A stretch of DNA of 12,511 nucleotides from Rubrobacter sp. (GCA_016781635.1 JADDPY010000093.1:22642-35152); one strand, 5' to 3'. Numbered from the stretch's first letter, positions 6,201 to 12,511 are shown. Translations and numbers: made by a program. The notes: a model not told the origin generated them from the letters alone.

Positions 6201-7511
6201 TTAGCGGCTGCTTCTCAGGCGGAGCCTGACGCTGACGCCCCTCAAGCCGTAGCGCTCGCGGAAGGAGTTCTCGAGGAAGCGTGCGTAGCTGTCGGGGACG
6301 TCGGTCGGGCGGGTGGCGAAGAGGGAGAATCGGGGCGGGGCGGTACCTGTCTGGGTGGCGAAGCGGATCTTGACGCCCTTCGGAGGCGCGGTGCGCGCGG
6401 TGAGCTCGTTGACGAACTCGGCGACCTCGTGGGTCGGTATCCTGGTGTGGTACGCATCGTGCAGGCGGGCGGCGAGCGGTACCACGCCGTCCACGCCGGC
6501 CCCGGAGAGGGCCGAGATGGCGAGCAGCGGTGGCTTGAGGTCCGTCATGCGGTATGCAACGTCGATTTCCAGCTCCCGGAGCCTGTACTCGTCGACGAGG
6601 TCGCTCTTGTTCACGAGCACCCCGCAAGTCCTGCCGGCCTCCTCGATCTGACGCGCGATCCTCAGGTCCTCGGCGACGAGCCCCTCCACGGCGTCCACGA
6701 GCAGCAACGAGACGTCCGAGCGACGGATCGCGCCTTCCGTCTTGAGCGTGGAATAGTATGGGACGCCGGAGGCCTTGCGCGCGCTCTTGTTCACGCCGGC
6801 GGTGTCGAGCACGAGAAACCGACCGCCCGGCACGTCACTCCCCGGGGGGGCGGGTATCTCGTGAGCAACGGCGTCGGTGGTCGTGCCGGCGACCTCGGAG
6901 ACGACGGCGCGCTCGGCCCCCAGCAGCACGTTCAACAGCGTGCTCTTGCCGACGTTCGGGCGGCCCACGACGGCGATACGCGGGTAGGGAACCTCCTCCT
7001 CTGTCTCCATCTCCGGAAGGAGCGCGACGATATCGTCGAGCAGATCCCCCGTCCCTATCCCGTGGACCGCGCTCACCGCGTGGGGCTCGCCCTCGCCGAG
7101 GGCGTAGAAGTCGTAGCGCGCCGTGTCGTCGTCGGGGTTGTCGAGCTTGTTCACGACGAGGAGGACGGGCTTACCCGAGCCCCGAAGCTCCTTCGCTATC
7201 GCCGCGTCCGCCTCTGTGACCCCGAGCCTGGAGTCGGCGAGGTGCATGATGACGTCGGCCTCGTCGACGGCGACCCGCGCCTGAAGCGTCACGAGCGCCT
7301 CGAGGCCGGTCCTCGCCAGAGGCTCCATCCCACCGGTATCCACGAGCGAGAACTCCCGGCCCGTCCACTCGGCGCGGCTGTAGGAGCGGTCGCGCGTGGT
7401 CCCCGGCTCATCCGCGACCACCGACTGTCGCCTACCCAGAATCCTGTTTACCAGCGTGCTCTTCCCCACGTTCGGAGCACCCACTATCGCAACTAGCGGC
7501 AGACGACTCAC
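6201..7511 (-). CDS. der: Ribosome-assembly GTPase Der (EngA)
   Basis: Essential tandem GTPase of 436 aa acting in 50S ribosomal subunit maturation. The first G domain has GAPNVGKST (11-19), DTGG (58-61) and NKLD (121-124). The second has GRPNVGKST (183-191), DTAG (236-239) and NKSD (301-304). A C-terminal KH-like domain closes the protein, with the characteristic PPRFSLFAT...LENSFRERYG pattern. Length and domain order match the family. The stretch between the second G1 and G3 carries a short Gly/Pro-rich insert (about 221-230) not usual in Der. The start is GTG at 7511, overlapping the plsC stop by 4 bp (GTGA), so translation is coupled. The order cmk-plsC-der is common in bacteria and fits one operon for growth functions. 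The stop codon (TAA) is followed by a 262-bp gap. Confidence 0.97.
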   Translation of the reverse strand: MSRLPLVAIVGAPNVGKSTLVNRILGRRQSVVADEPGTTRDRSYSRAEWTGREFSLVDTGGMEPLARTGLEALVTLQARVAVDEADVIMHLADSRLGVTEADAAIAKELRGSGKPVLLVVNKLDNPDDDTARYDFYALGEGEPHAVSAVHGIGTGDLLDDIVALLPEMETEEEVPYPRIAVVGRPNVGKSTLLNVLLGAERAVVSEVAGTTTDAVAHEIPAPPGSDVPGGRFLVLDTAGVNKSARKASGVPYYSTLKTEGAIRRSDVSLLLVDAVEGLVAEDLRIARQIEEAGRTCGVLVNKSDLVDEYRLRELEIDVAYRMTDLKPPLLAISALSGAGVDGVVPLAARLHDAYHTRIPTHEVAEFVNELTARTAPPKGVKIRFATQTGTAPPRFSLFATRPTDVPDSYARFLENSFRERYGLRGVSVRLRLRSSR

Positions 7512-8188
7512 GACGCACCACCGTCCTTTCCATCAGCAAGCCCCGCGTCACCGAGGGCGTAGATCTCCCTCAACACGCGAGTCGAGAGCTCCTCGTAGGA
7601 GCCCCTGCCGTTTTTTGTATTATCTATAGTTATCGGGTCGCCGATGTAGGCGTGAAACTTCGCGCCCCGGAGTCGTTCGCGAAAGGTCGGTACGCGATCT
7701 ACGAACACGGGGATTATGGGGGCGCCGGATCTGGCGGCAAGCATTGCTACGCCTCCCTTGGGGGGGTCGTCGGGATCGTAGGCCTTGCGGCGCGTGCCTT
7801 CGGGGAAGATGCCTAGAGTCCAGCCGTCTTTGAGGTAGGACAGGGCGCTCTTCAAGGCACCACGGCCTCCGGCCTTGCGGTCCACGGGGAAGGTGCCAAT
7901 GAAGTAGAAAAACCAGTCGAATGGTGGGGTAAATAGCTCTTTCTTGCCCATCCACTGGATACGGCGGGGAACGCACATGCACACCAGGACGGGGTCTGCG
8001 TAGCGGCGGTGGTTTGCCGCGAGGATAACGGGCCCCGTCTCGGGCACTTTCTCCGCGCCATGAACGGTGAACCCGAAGAGAACCTCGTGGATCTTGCGCA
8101 GAAGGCCCCGGAACAACCTGTATCGGAACGACATGGCTCTTTTCGGGATGGGCCTACGACGACTCCTCCCCCCCTCCGACGGGCTCAC
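7508..8188 (-). CDS. plsC: 1-acyl-sn-glycerol-3-phosphate acyltransferase family protein (PlsC)
   Basis: Membrane-associated acyltransferase of 226 aa; the family transfers an acyl chain to lysophosphatidate to make phosphatidate for phospholipid synthesis. Motif I is NHRRYADP (H60 and D65, the HX4D catalytic pair, with Arg where Ser is commonest), motif II is GTFPVDRKAGG at about 98-108, motif III is FPEGTR at 128-133, and IIPVFV at about 156-161 corresponds to motif IV. A hydrophobic stretch near 92-100 (DWFFYFIGT) may touch the membrane; there is no classical signal peptide. The GTG at 8188 overlaps the cmk stop by 4 bp and has GGAGG 4 nt upstream. An ATG at 8134 (residue 19) is an alternative that would remove an Arg-rich leader. 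It sits between cmk and der in an overlapping operon. Exact acyl donor and acceptor cannot be read from sequence. Confidence 0.9.
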   Translation of the reverse strand: MSPSEGGRSRRRPIPKRAMSFRYRLFRGLLRKIHEVLFGFTVHGAEKVPETGPVILAANHRRYADPVLVCMCVPRRIQWMGKKELFTPPFDWFFYFIGTFPVDRKAGGRGALKSALSYLKDGWTLGIFPEGTRRKAYDPDDPPKGGVAMLAARSGAPIIPVFVDRVPTFRERLRGAKFHAYIGDPITIDNTKNGRGSYEELSTRVLREIYALGDAGLADGKDGGAS

Positions 8189-8874
8189 CCGGCCTCCGGG
8201 TCCGGTTGAAGGCTCTGTGCTACGCGGTCTTGTGCTTGAGAGGCGAGGCGCAAAACGCGTTCGACGACCTCGGTCAGGGAGAGGCCCGTGGTGTCGAGCA
8301 CTACGGCATCGGGGGCGGGAACCAGGGGCGAGGCCTCGCGCTCGGCGTCGCGCTTGTCGCGGGTTCGCATGGCCTCGCGGATACGTTCGAGCTCGGCCTC
8401 GCGGTCCGACTGGGCGGCGCGGCGGCGAGCCCTCTCGTCGGGGGAGGCGGAGAGAAAAACCTTGAGGTCCGCGTACGGCAGGACGACCGTCCCGATGTCC
8501 CGGCCCTCCATCACGGCGCCCCCGAGGCTGTGCGCCGCCGCCCTCTGCCGTTCTACGAGGACGCGCCGGACTTCGGGGTTTGTAGAAACGCGCGAGGCCG
8601 CGGCGGCGACCTCCGGGGTACGCAGAGCTTCTCCAGGGAGCCGCTCGCCGTCCAACCGGACCCCCGCTCCGTCCAGTTCGACCCGCCCGGCGAGGGCGGC
8701 GAGCGCCGGGCCGTCCTCCGGGGCGACGCCGTCTTGGAGCGAGCGGAGGGCGACCGCGCGGTAGGTCGCGCCGGTGTCGAGGTTGACTATCCCCAACTTC
8801 TCGGCCACCGCGCGCGCCACCGAACTCTTACCGCTCCCCGCGGGGCCGTCTATAGCTACAAGAAAAGTTCGCAT
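8185..8874 (-). CDS. cmk: Cytidylate (CMP/dCMP) kinase
   Basis: Phosphorylates CMP and dCMP with ATP in pyrimidine nucleotide metabolism; 229 aa, cytoplasmic, normal family length. The P-loop GPAGSGKSS is at 10-18, followed by the NLDTGATYRAVAL segment at about 31-43 typical of Cmk, then VMEGRDIGTVVLP in the middle of the protein (CMP-contacting Arg-Asp), and an Arg-rich lid region with ERARRRAAQ. The ATG at 8874 has no recognisable Shine-Dalgarno. A TATACT box ends 9 nt upstream, so the message may be leaderless or nearly so. The 3' end overlaps plsC (GTGA), giving a cmk-plsC-der operon starting here. The 57-bp gap to the DUF4349 gene upstream supports a separate promoter. Confidence 0.96.
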   Translation of the reverse strand: MRTFLVAIDGPAGSGKSSVARAVAEKLGIVNLDTGATYRAVALRSLQDGVAPEDGPALAALAGRVELDGAGVRLDGERLPGEALRTPEVAAAASRVSTNPEVRRVLVERQRAAAHSLGGAVMEGRDIGTVVLPYADLKVFLSASPDERARRRAAQSDREAELERIREAMRTRDKRDAEREASPLVPAPDAVVLDTTGLSLTEVVERVLRLASQAQDRVAQSLQPDPEAG

Positions 8875-8883
8875 CGACGAAGC

Positions 8884-8889
8884 AGTATA
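8884..8889 (-). promoter_or_regulatory. Putative -10 box (TATACT) for the cmk-plsC-der operon
   Basis: Minus-strand TATACT with context GGTTATACT, the same 9-mer as upstream of rsiG. It ends 9 nt before the cmk ATG, leaving room for at most a very short leader. The -35 position is poor (CGTTCG/TTCGGC area). The absence of a ribosome-binding site before cmk agrees with leaderless translation. Confidence 0.5.
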
Positions 8890-8931
8890 ACCGATGCCCG
8901 CGCCGCCGAACGGGGCATCCGGGGATGGGCT

Positions 8932-9963
8932 CTAGGGGCCGCCGGCCGGGTCCGCGTGGCGGGGCCTTCGCCTCCACCATACCGCGGCCACGACGAGCGC
9001 GGGCACGAGCCACCAGCCGAAGACGAGAACGGAGATGGCGGCGCCCGCCACCGTCCCGAGGAAGTTCAAGGAGGCGTTCCAGGCGGTCGAGACGGCACGG
9101 GCGGGTTCCAGGGAAGGGCGAGACTCGGCGAGCTTTTGCAAGGGTTCGATCGCGAGGGAAATGCGGGAGGTCGAGGTGCGCTCTTTGAGGTACTGGATCC
9201 TGCCCTGAACCACCTCGATCTGCCCGCGCAGGTCCGTGAGTTCGCGCTCTATGGAGAGGGCGTCGTCGACGCTCTCGGCCTTGTCGTACAATCGGAGCAG
9301 GCTCTCCTCGGCGGCGAGGAGGTTTCGCTCGCGGGATTGTAGGTCCACGAACTCCTCCGTGACGTCCTCGCCGCCCACCGTGTCGGTCGTGACCTCGCCC
9401 AGCCCGCGTAGATCGTCGAGCGCCGCCTCGAACTCGGCGGATGGAACCGAGAGGACGAGGTCCGCCGTCACGGCGCCATCGCCGCCGTCTATGCGCGAAC
9501 TCGCGACGCTACCGCCGAATCGGGCTGCGATCTCCTGGGCCCTCGAGGCGCTCTCGCGGACGTCCTCGGCGCGCATGCCAAGGTCCGCCGTCTTGACGAT
9601 CTTCTCGCCGTCGAGGCCCGGCAGGGAAGCTTCGACCCCATCCGGAACCCCTTCCTCGGCCTGTGCCGACGAAGAGGCGGCCCCGGCGGACGCGGCCTCC
9701 CCCCCTACCCCGGAGGGCGCGATGAGGCCCTCTTCCTGAGGATCGTAACCGGCGGAAGAACCCGCCGACCGCGCTCCTCCTCCACTACCGCATCCGGTGA
9801 GGGCAAACGCGAGGAGGACGAGCAAGAAACACGCCGTCCCAAAGGTCGCGGGGCGCCGGGAGCGCGGATGGGTGACGTCCCTCGCTAGTGTCGTGGGACC
9901 GACGAGCACGGCGCGTATGGTTCGGGAAGACGCGATTATGGTCCAAGAGAAGATCCTCGACAT
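8932..9963 (-). CDS. DUF4349-domain lipoprotein with C-terminal membrane segment
   Basis: Envelope protein of 343 aa. A hydrophobic signal (about residues 41-56) ends in the lipobox LTGC with lipidated Cys at 58; the n-region before it is unusually long (~40 aa). A Ser/Gly/Ala-rich linker follows, then the DUF4349 domain (about 120-290): KTADLGMRAEDV, the GGSVASS segment, VPSAEFEAALDDL, GEDVTEEFVDLQSRERNL, a coiled coil, and the SIERELTDLRGQIEVVQGR segment. A transmembrane helix near 305-330 (GWWLVPALVVAAVWW) and a short basic tail close it. The ATG at 9963 is chosen because AAGGAG lies 8 nt upstream; a longer frame to 10035 has no such support. The family's biochemical role is unknown. An ECF-type promoter pattern matching that of the nearby sigma gene lies upstream, which suggests it belongs to that sigma factor's regulon. 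Confidence 0.9.
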   Translation of the reverse strand: MSRIFSWTIIASSRTIRAVLVGPTTLARDVTHPRSRRPATFGTACFLLVLLAFALTGCGSGGGARSAGSSAGYDPQEEGLIAPSGVGGEAASAGAASSSAQAEEGVPDGVEASLPGLDGEKIVKTADLGMRAEDVRESASRAQEIAARFGGSVASSRIDGGDGAVTADLVLSVPSAEFEAALDDLRGLGEVTTDTVGGEDVTEEFVDLQSRERNLLAAEESLLRLYDKAESVDDALSIERELTDLRGQIEVVQGRIQYLKERTSTSRISLAIEPLQKLAESRPSLEPARAVSTAWNASLNFLGTVAGAAISVLVFGWWLVPALVVAAVWWRRRPRHADPAGGP

Positions 9964-9971
9964 CCGTTGTA

Positions 9972-9977
9972 CTCCTT
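9972..9977 (-). promoter_or_regulatory. Shine-Dalgarno site deciding the DUF4349 gene start
   Basis: Minus-strand AAGGAG lies 8 nt upstream of the ATG at 9963. It favours this start over the longer open frame beginning at 10035, and leaves a leader of about 70 nt from the predicted ECF promoter. Confidence 0.7.
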
Positions 9978-10037
9978 CTGCGCCGAACATCCGGTGGCGC
10001 AAAGCCAGATTCGGGTCCTGGTTTGCCCTACGCACTT

Positions 10038-10067
10038 GTTTACAAACGCAGGCGGGGATCGGTTCCC
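10038..10067 (-). promoter_or_regulatory. Putative ECF-sigma promoter of the DUF4349 gene
   Basis: Minus-strand GGGAACC (10067-10061), 17 nt, then GTAAAC (10043-10038). The GGGAAC element and spacing are the classic layout of ECF-dependent promoters (GGAAC-type -35, GT-containing -10). The same GGGAACC-N17-GTA pattern lies upstream of the sigma gene at 11584-11613. It sits in the 117-bp gap between the anti-sigma and DUF4349 genes. A short dyad, TTGTTTACAA on the plus strand (10037-10046), overlaps the -10 side. Confidence 0.6.
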
Positions 10068-10080
10068 GGGGAGGACCAAT

Positions 10081-11001
10081 TCAACGGACCGACTCGGCGA
10101 TTCGGATGGCCTCCTCCTTCGTGACGTTCGCCCGCATGAGAAGCGCTACCTCCCCGCGCTCCCAGAGCAAGGCCCCGCCGGGTAGACCTTCGGCCTTACC
10201 GGGCTGCGAGCGAAGAGACCGTCCGTCAGGGAGCCAGTACGCTTGCTTTCCGTGGACCATGACCTCCTCCGGCCGCGCCCCGGTCGTCCACTCGGCCGGC
10301 GGGTAGGCGTCGTCGAGGTCCCCGGGGGTCTCGACCAACAGGAGCCCGACGTCCGTGTCGCCTAGAGGCGGCAGGCCGGGTCCCGCCCCGAAAACGAGGA
10401 CCACGCCGTCCCCTTCGGACAATGCACCCGCGCACATGCTCTCCGACTCGCCGCAGAAGTTCCCCGGCTCGGTCGCGCCCGCCGGTGTTCCGGGGAGGAG
10501 GAGGTCCCCAACCCTGGACCGGGCCTCCGACGTCGACAGCCTCTCACCGAGCCCCAAGTCCTCCCCCGGCGGCATTCCCGCCCCCGCAGCGGACCCTCCG
10601 GCGCCGGAGGTCGATTCCCGGCTAGATCGCGCGATCCCCTCCGTGGCGTACTCCGACGAGGAGGCAGACGGGGCCGGTGCCCCGTCTGCGGCTCCGCTAG
10701 CGGCTCCGCCAGCGGCCTGGCCTGCGCCTCCCGACGCACCCGAGAACACCAAGTCGGAGACCATGGAGCGCATCGTGGGCGAGAGGGCGGTCAAGAAGAG
10801 CAGGATGGTTGCCGCCGCGGCGGCTGCCCGTTTGGGCTCGGCGAGCATCCCGAGCCAGCGGCGTGGGATGGCGCGCTCCCCGGTCTCTGCATCTAGACTG
10901 CGTCGGACCTTCCGGGCGACGTCTGGCGTCGGGGGGTACTCGATGCGGGAGCCGAGCTCACCGAGCTCCCTCCCTAGCTCGTCGTGCTCCCTATCCGGCA
11001 T
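10081..11001 (-). CDS. Putative transmembrane anti-sigma factor with extracytoplasmic sensor domain
   Basis: Single-pass membrane protein of 306 aa. The N-terminal ~55 residues are cytoplasmic and include ELGSRIEYPPTPDVARKVRRSL, a pattern common in actinobacterial anti-sigma-like proteins that follow ECF genes. No HxxxCxxC zinc motif is present, so it is not a classical ZAS protein. One membrane helix spans about 58-75. An Ala/Gly/Ser-rich extracytoplasmic linker (~85-150) leads to a C-terminal domain (about 165-306) whose end (WERGEVALLMRANVTKEEAIRIAESV) resembles DUF4367-type sensor domains. It presumably holds the ECF sigma factor at the membrane and releases it on an envelope signal. Its ATG lies within the sigma gene (11-bp overlap), with a perfect AGGAGG only 3 nt upstream. 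Function is inferred from topology and operon position. Confidence 0.78.
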   Translation of the reverse strand: MPDREHDELGRELGELGSRIEYPPTPDVARKVRRSLDAETGERAIPRRWLGMLAEPKRAAAAAATILLFLTALSPTMRSMVSDLVFSGASGGAGQAAGGAASGAADGAPAPSASSSEYATEGIARSSRESTSGAGGSAAGAGMPPGEDLGLGERLSTSEARSRVGDLLLPGTPAGATEPGNFCGESESMCAGALSEGDGVVLVFGAGPGLPPLGDTDVGLLLVETPGDLDDAYPPAEWTTGARPEEVMVHGKQAYWLPDGRSLRSQPGKAEGLPGGALLWERGEVALLMRANVTKEEAIRIAESVR

Positions 11002-11554
11002 ATTCCTCCTTTCCCATGGCCTCCCGCAGCCGCGCTAGTGCGCGCGAGAGCCGGGACTTGACCGTGCCACGGGCGCAGCCGAGAATCTCGGCGGTCTCGG
11101 CCTCGGAGAGGTCGAGAAAGTAGCGGTAGCCGATCACGGCCCGGTCCTCCTCGCGCAGGCCTTCCACGGCTTCGAGCAGCTCGGCCCGCCTCTCCGCCGC
11201 CACGGCGGCGGCCTCCGGCAAGGGGATGCCGTCTCCGCGTGGCGCTTCCTCCGCCGCACGAAGGAACAGGCCGGCCCGGCGGCTCGCGGCCTTACGCCTG
11301 TTTCTGGCCTCGTTGGAGACTATCGCGAGAATCCAGGGCCTGAACGGCGCCCCCTCCCTGAACCGTCCCAGGGCGCGGTACGCCTTCACGAACGCCTCCT
11401 GCAAAGCGTCCTCGGCCTCGACGGGATCCCCCGTGATCAGGTACGCCGCGCGGAAGGCGACGCCCTGGTGCGCGCGCACGAGATCTTCGTACGCCGCGAT
11501 GTCTCCTTTCCTCGCTCGCTCGACGAGCTTCGCGTCCTCCGAAACGGCGTCCAG
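10991..11554 (-). CDS. ECF-type RNA polymerase sigma factor
   Basis: Sigma-70 family ECF factor directing RNA polymerase to a small stress regulon. Region 2 is clear (AYLITGDPVEAEDALQEAF, then RPWILAIVSNEARNRRK), as is region 4 (LREEDRAVIGYRYFLDLSEAETAEIL, GCARGTVKSRLSRALARLRE). The first ordinary start codon in frame is GTG at 11479, but the frame upstream encodes plainly conserved N-terminal ECF sequence (KLVERARKGDIAAYEDLV), so the true start must be further out. Between the upstream stop (11579-11581) and that GTG there is no ATG, GTG or TTG; the only near-cognate candidate is CTG at 11554, giving about 187 aa, a typical length. I use it provisionally. Purine-rich GGAGGAG lies upstream. 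The stop overlaps the anti-sigma start. A GGGAACC-N17-GTA promoter lies just upstream, implying autoregulation. Confidence 0.85.
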   Translation of the reverse strand: MDAVSEDAKLVERARKGDIAAYEDLVRAHQGVAFRAAYLITGDPVEAEDALQEAFVKAYRALGRFREGAPFRPWILAIVSNEARNRRKAASRRAGLFLRAAEEAPRGDGIPLPEAAAVAAERRAELLEAVEGLREEDRAVIGYRYFLDLSEAETAEILGCARGTVKSRLSRALARLREAMGKEEYAG

Positions 11555-11583
11555 CCCTCCCCCTTTCCGGCTCCTCCGCTACA

Positions 11584-11613
11584 AAGTACAACCCGCAGCG
11601 CCCGCAGGTTCCC
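11584..11613 (-). promoter_or_regulatory. Putative autoregulatory ECF-sigma promoter
   Basis: Minus-strand GGGAACC (11613-11607), 17 nt, then GTACTT (11589-11584). It has the same -35 heptamer, spacing and GTA as the element before the DUF4349 gene at 10038-10067. A start site about 6-8 nt downstream would leave a short leader of roughly 20-25 nt to the CTG at 11554, which also argues that the sigma protein starts well before the GTG at 11479. Confidence 0.6.
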
Positions 11614-12161
11614 ACAGGCAAACGCCACACCGAAAACGACGGAGCAGGCACCGGCATCGAGAAAGTTTTATGGGAGACGACGGAGAAGCACCCCAGTGCT
11701 TTGCCCGAGCCGCGCTACTCGGCGCACAACGAGTCCCTCGAACGAGAGCGTCCAAAGCAGCCCGGCCGTTTTTAGAATTTCCGCGGGTTGCATTACTAGC
11801 CATGCTCGAGGCCGGAGTTTACGTAGAACTGCCTGATGCCGAAAGCGTGGACCCGTCGGCCCCAAACAGCACATAAGTCAGAAAGGAGCGTACCTCGGGG
11901 TCTTGGGCCGAGCGATAGACCGAGTTGAAGAGCCTCTCGTCGAGCATGACGGGCTTCTGGATCGGCAGCCAGCTGACCCTGCGAACGGGAGGATACCGCT
12001 CCTTCGCTCGGTGGCGAAAAGCTCTACCTAACTGCTAGCCCTGGTTGCCGCCTAGAGCCAGCTTATGAATGCCGGCTGACGGCCAGGACCAAGAAAACAA
12101 ACAATCAGAACGAGCCAGCCACCGCCCAACGCCTCCAACCAGCCTTTCCCAACCAAGCGAA
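11614..12161. other. Region without a recognisable gene
   Basis: About 550 bp between the ECF promoter and the hairpin at 12162. Open frames on both strands are short and lack family resemblance or good ribosome sites. The most protein-like is the minus frame at 11819-12034, listed separately. The segment around 12090-12110 is A/C-rich on the plus strand. I see no tRNA, insertion-sequence end or other RNA gene. Confidence 0.5.
11819..12034 (-). pseudogene. Possible gene remnant, unrecognised
   Basis: An open frame of 71 codons runs from after a stop at 12035-12037 to the TAA at 11819-11821. The first ATG is at 11947 and gives only 42 residues (MLDERLFNSVYRSAQDPEV and on). The residues before that ATG also look protein-like (RYPPVRRVSWLPIQKP), which would mean the start has been lost. 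No Shine-Dalgarno precedes the ATG. I do not recognise the family. It could be a decayed gene or a chance frame in GC-rich DNA. Confidence 0.25.
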
Positions 12162-12189
12162 AGGGCCGCGGCCTCTCGGCCCCGGCCCT
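12162..12189 (-). terminator. Terminator-like hairpin downstream of the small membrane gene
   Basis: AGGGCCG (12162-12168) pairs with CGGCCCT (12183-12189). After one mismatch, GGCC (12170-12173) pairs with GGCC (12178-12181) around a 4-nt loop. On the minus strand it begins 34 nt after the TAG of the interrupted membrane protein gene and is followed by TTTCGCTTGGTT, a broken T-tract. The plus-strand side is also fairly T-rich, so it could work in both directions. Confidence 0.5.
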
Positions 12190-12223
12190 GCAAATTTCGC
12201 TTTCGCCTTGCCCGCTAGTCCCG

Positions 12224-12490
12224 CTAAGACTCCCGGGAGCCGGCCTTCGCCAGCCCGCGGCTGATCATGTAACCAATCGTCAAATACGTCACGAACCTCC
12301 ACGCGTCCACCGTATTGAAACCGTCGGCGCCACCGTCCGTCAACAGGGCTGCGATTAGCACGCCTGCCACTGCTACGACGTAGGCGATGAGCTCGGTGGT
12401 CTTGTAGGACGACTTCGTCTCGGTGCTATCCCGAACCTCGGCCCTGTGAACCTGCTACATCCCGGAGTTGTTTGTAGCCCTCGTGGTCAT
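12224..12490 (-). pseudogene. Small two-helix membrane protein gene interrupted by an in-frame TAG
   Basis: The ATG at 12490 has an AAAGGGG site 4 nt upstream and encodes MTTRATNNSGM, then TAG at 12455-12457. The same frame continues for 76 codons to a TAG at 12224-12226. The continuation reads as an intact protein: SSYKTTELIAYVVAVAGVL (first membrane helix), then DGGADGFNTVDAW, then RFVTYLTIGYMISRGLAKAG (second helix and basic end). From memory, small hypothetical proteins of about 80-90 aa with the pattern YKTTE..., DAWRxVT, IGYMxSRGLAKxGSR occur in actinobacteria. No good start follows the TAG (the next GTG codons are inside the first helix), so the gene is broken unless the stop is read through or is a sequencing error. 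Role unknown. Confidence 0.7.
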
Positions 12491-12511
12491 GAGACCCCTT
12501 TCGTCTACCTC

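Noticed and set aside
6987..6993. GGGAACC on the plus strand in der (and at 8317-8323 in cmk) as extra ECF promoters
   Set aside because: They are inside coding sequence, oriented against all genes, and no GTA follows at 17 nt.
6192..7496. Long plus-strand open frame antisense to der
   Set aside because: It mirrors the der coding frame in GC-rich DNA, has no family motifs, and der is unambiguous on the other strand.
8206..9342. Long plus-strand open frame across cmk and the DUF4349 gene
   Set aside because: It is antisense to two clear genes, with Arg/Gly-rich low-information sequence.
9964..10035. Longer DUF4349 protein starting at 10035
   Set aside because: The ATG at 9963 has a good AAGGAG site, and the longer start would lie at or beside the predicted transcription start.
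11226..11876. Plus-strand open frame over the sigma gene start
   Set aside because: It is antisense to the ECF gene, composition is that of a shadow frame, and there are no motifs.
12105..12302. Minus-strand 65-codon frame
   Set aside because: It is a shifted-frame shadow of the small membrane protein gene and the hairpin after it.

Overview
The window is high-GC actinobacterial DNA, most probably from Rubrobacter or a close relative (Rubrobacteria). The main clues are a short RsiG-type protein carrying a single c-di-GMP-binding motif, as described for Rubrobacter rather than Streptomyces, and actinobacterial markers: a GarA/OdhI-like FHA gene next to an FtsR-like MerR gene, a DUF4349 lipoprotein, and a nucleotidyltransferase/mutase-like fusion. 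No taxonomic marker such as rRNA is present, so the genus is an inference. Every recognisable gene lies on the minus strand, so transcription runs from high to low coordinates.

Layout in the direction of transcription. (1) 12490-12224: a small two-helix membrane protein gene broken by an in-frame amber codon, followed by a terminator-like hairpin. (2) 12161-11614: no gene I can identify; one open frame may be a remnant. (3) 11613-8932: an extracytoplasmic-stress module made of an ECF sigma factor, a one-helix putative anti-sigma factor and a DUF4349 lipoprotein. The sigma gene and the lipoprotein gene are preceded by the same ECF-like promoter pattern (GGGAACC, 17 nt, GTA). (4) 8889-6201: housekeeping operon cmk-plsC-der (CMP kinase, acyltransferase, ribosome-assembly GTPase) with 4-bp start/stop overlaps. 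(5) 6200-5939: a 262-bp gap. (6) 5938-3410: a sugar-1-phosphate nucleotidyltransferase fused to a phosphohexomutase-like domain that lacks the canonical mutase motifs. (7) 3333-205: a regulatory cluster rsiG - FHA protein - ftsR-like MerR - apt - tyrosine recombinase. (8) 204-1: two exact 38-bp direct repeats flanking a perfect 14-bp-stem hairpin just beyond the recombinase.

How the genes fit together. RsiG holds a WhiG-type sigma factor in response to c-di-GMP, although no whiG is present here. The FHA and MerR proteins next to it resemble the GarA/OdhI-FtsR pair that links central metabolism and cell division in other actinobacteria. The ECF module probably senses the cell envelope. cmk, plsC, der and the nucleotidyltransferase are ordinary growth and envelope genes. 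The least ordinary observations are the repeated ECF promoter, the single-motif RsiG cluster, the mutase-like domain without mutase motifs, the amber-interrupted small membrane gene, the sigma gene with no normal start codon, and the repeat/hairpin structure beside the recombinase.
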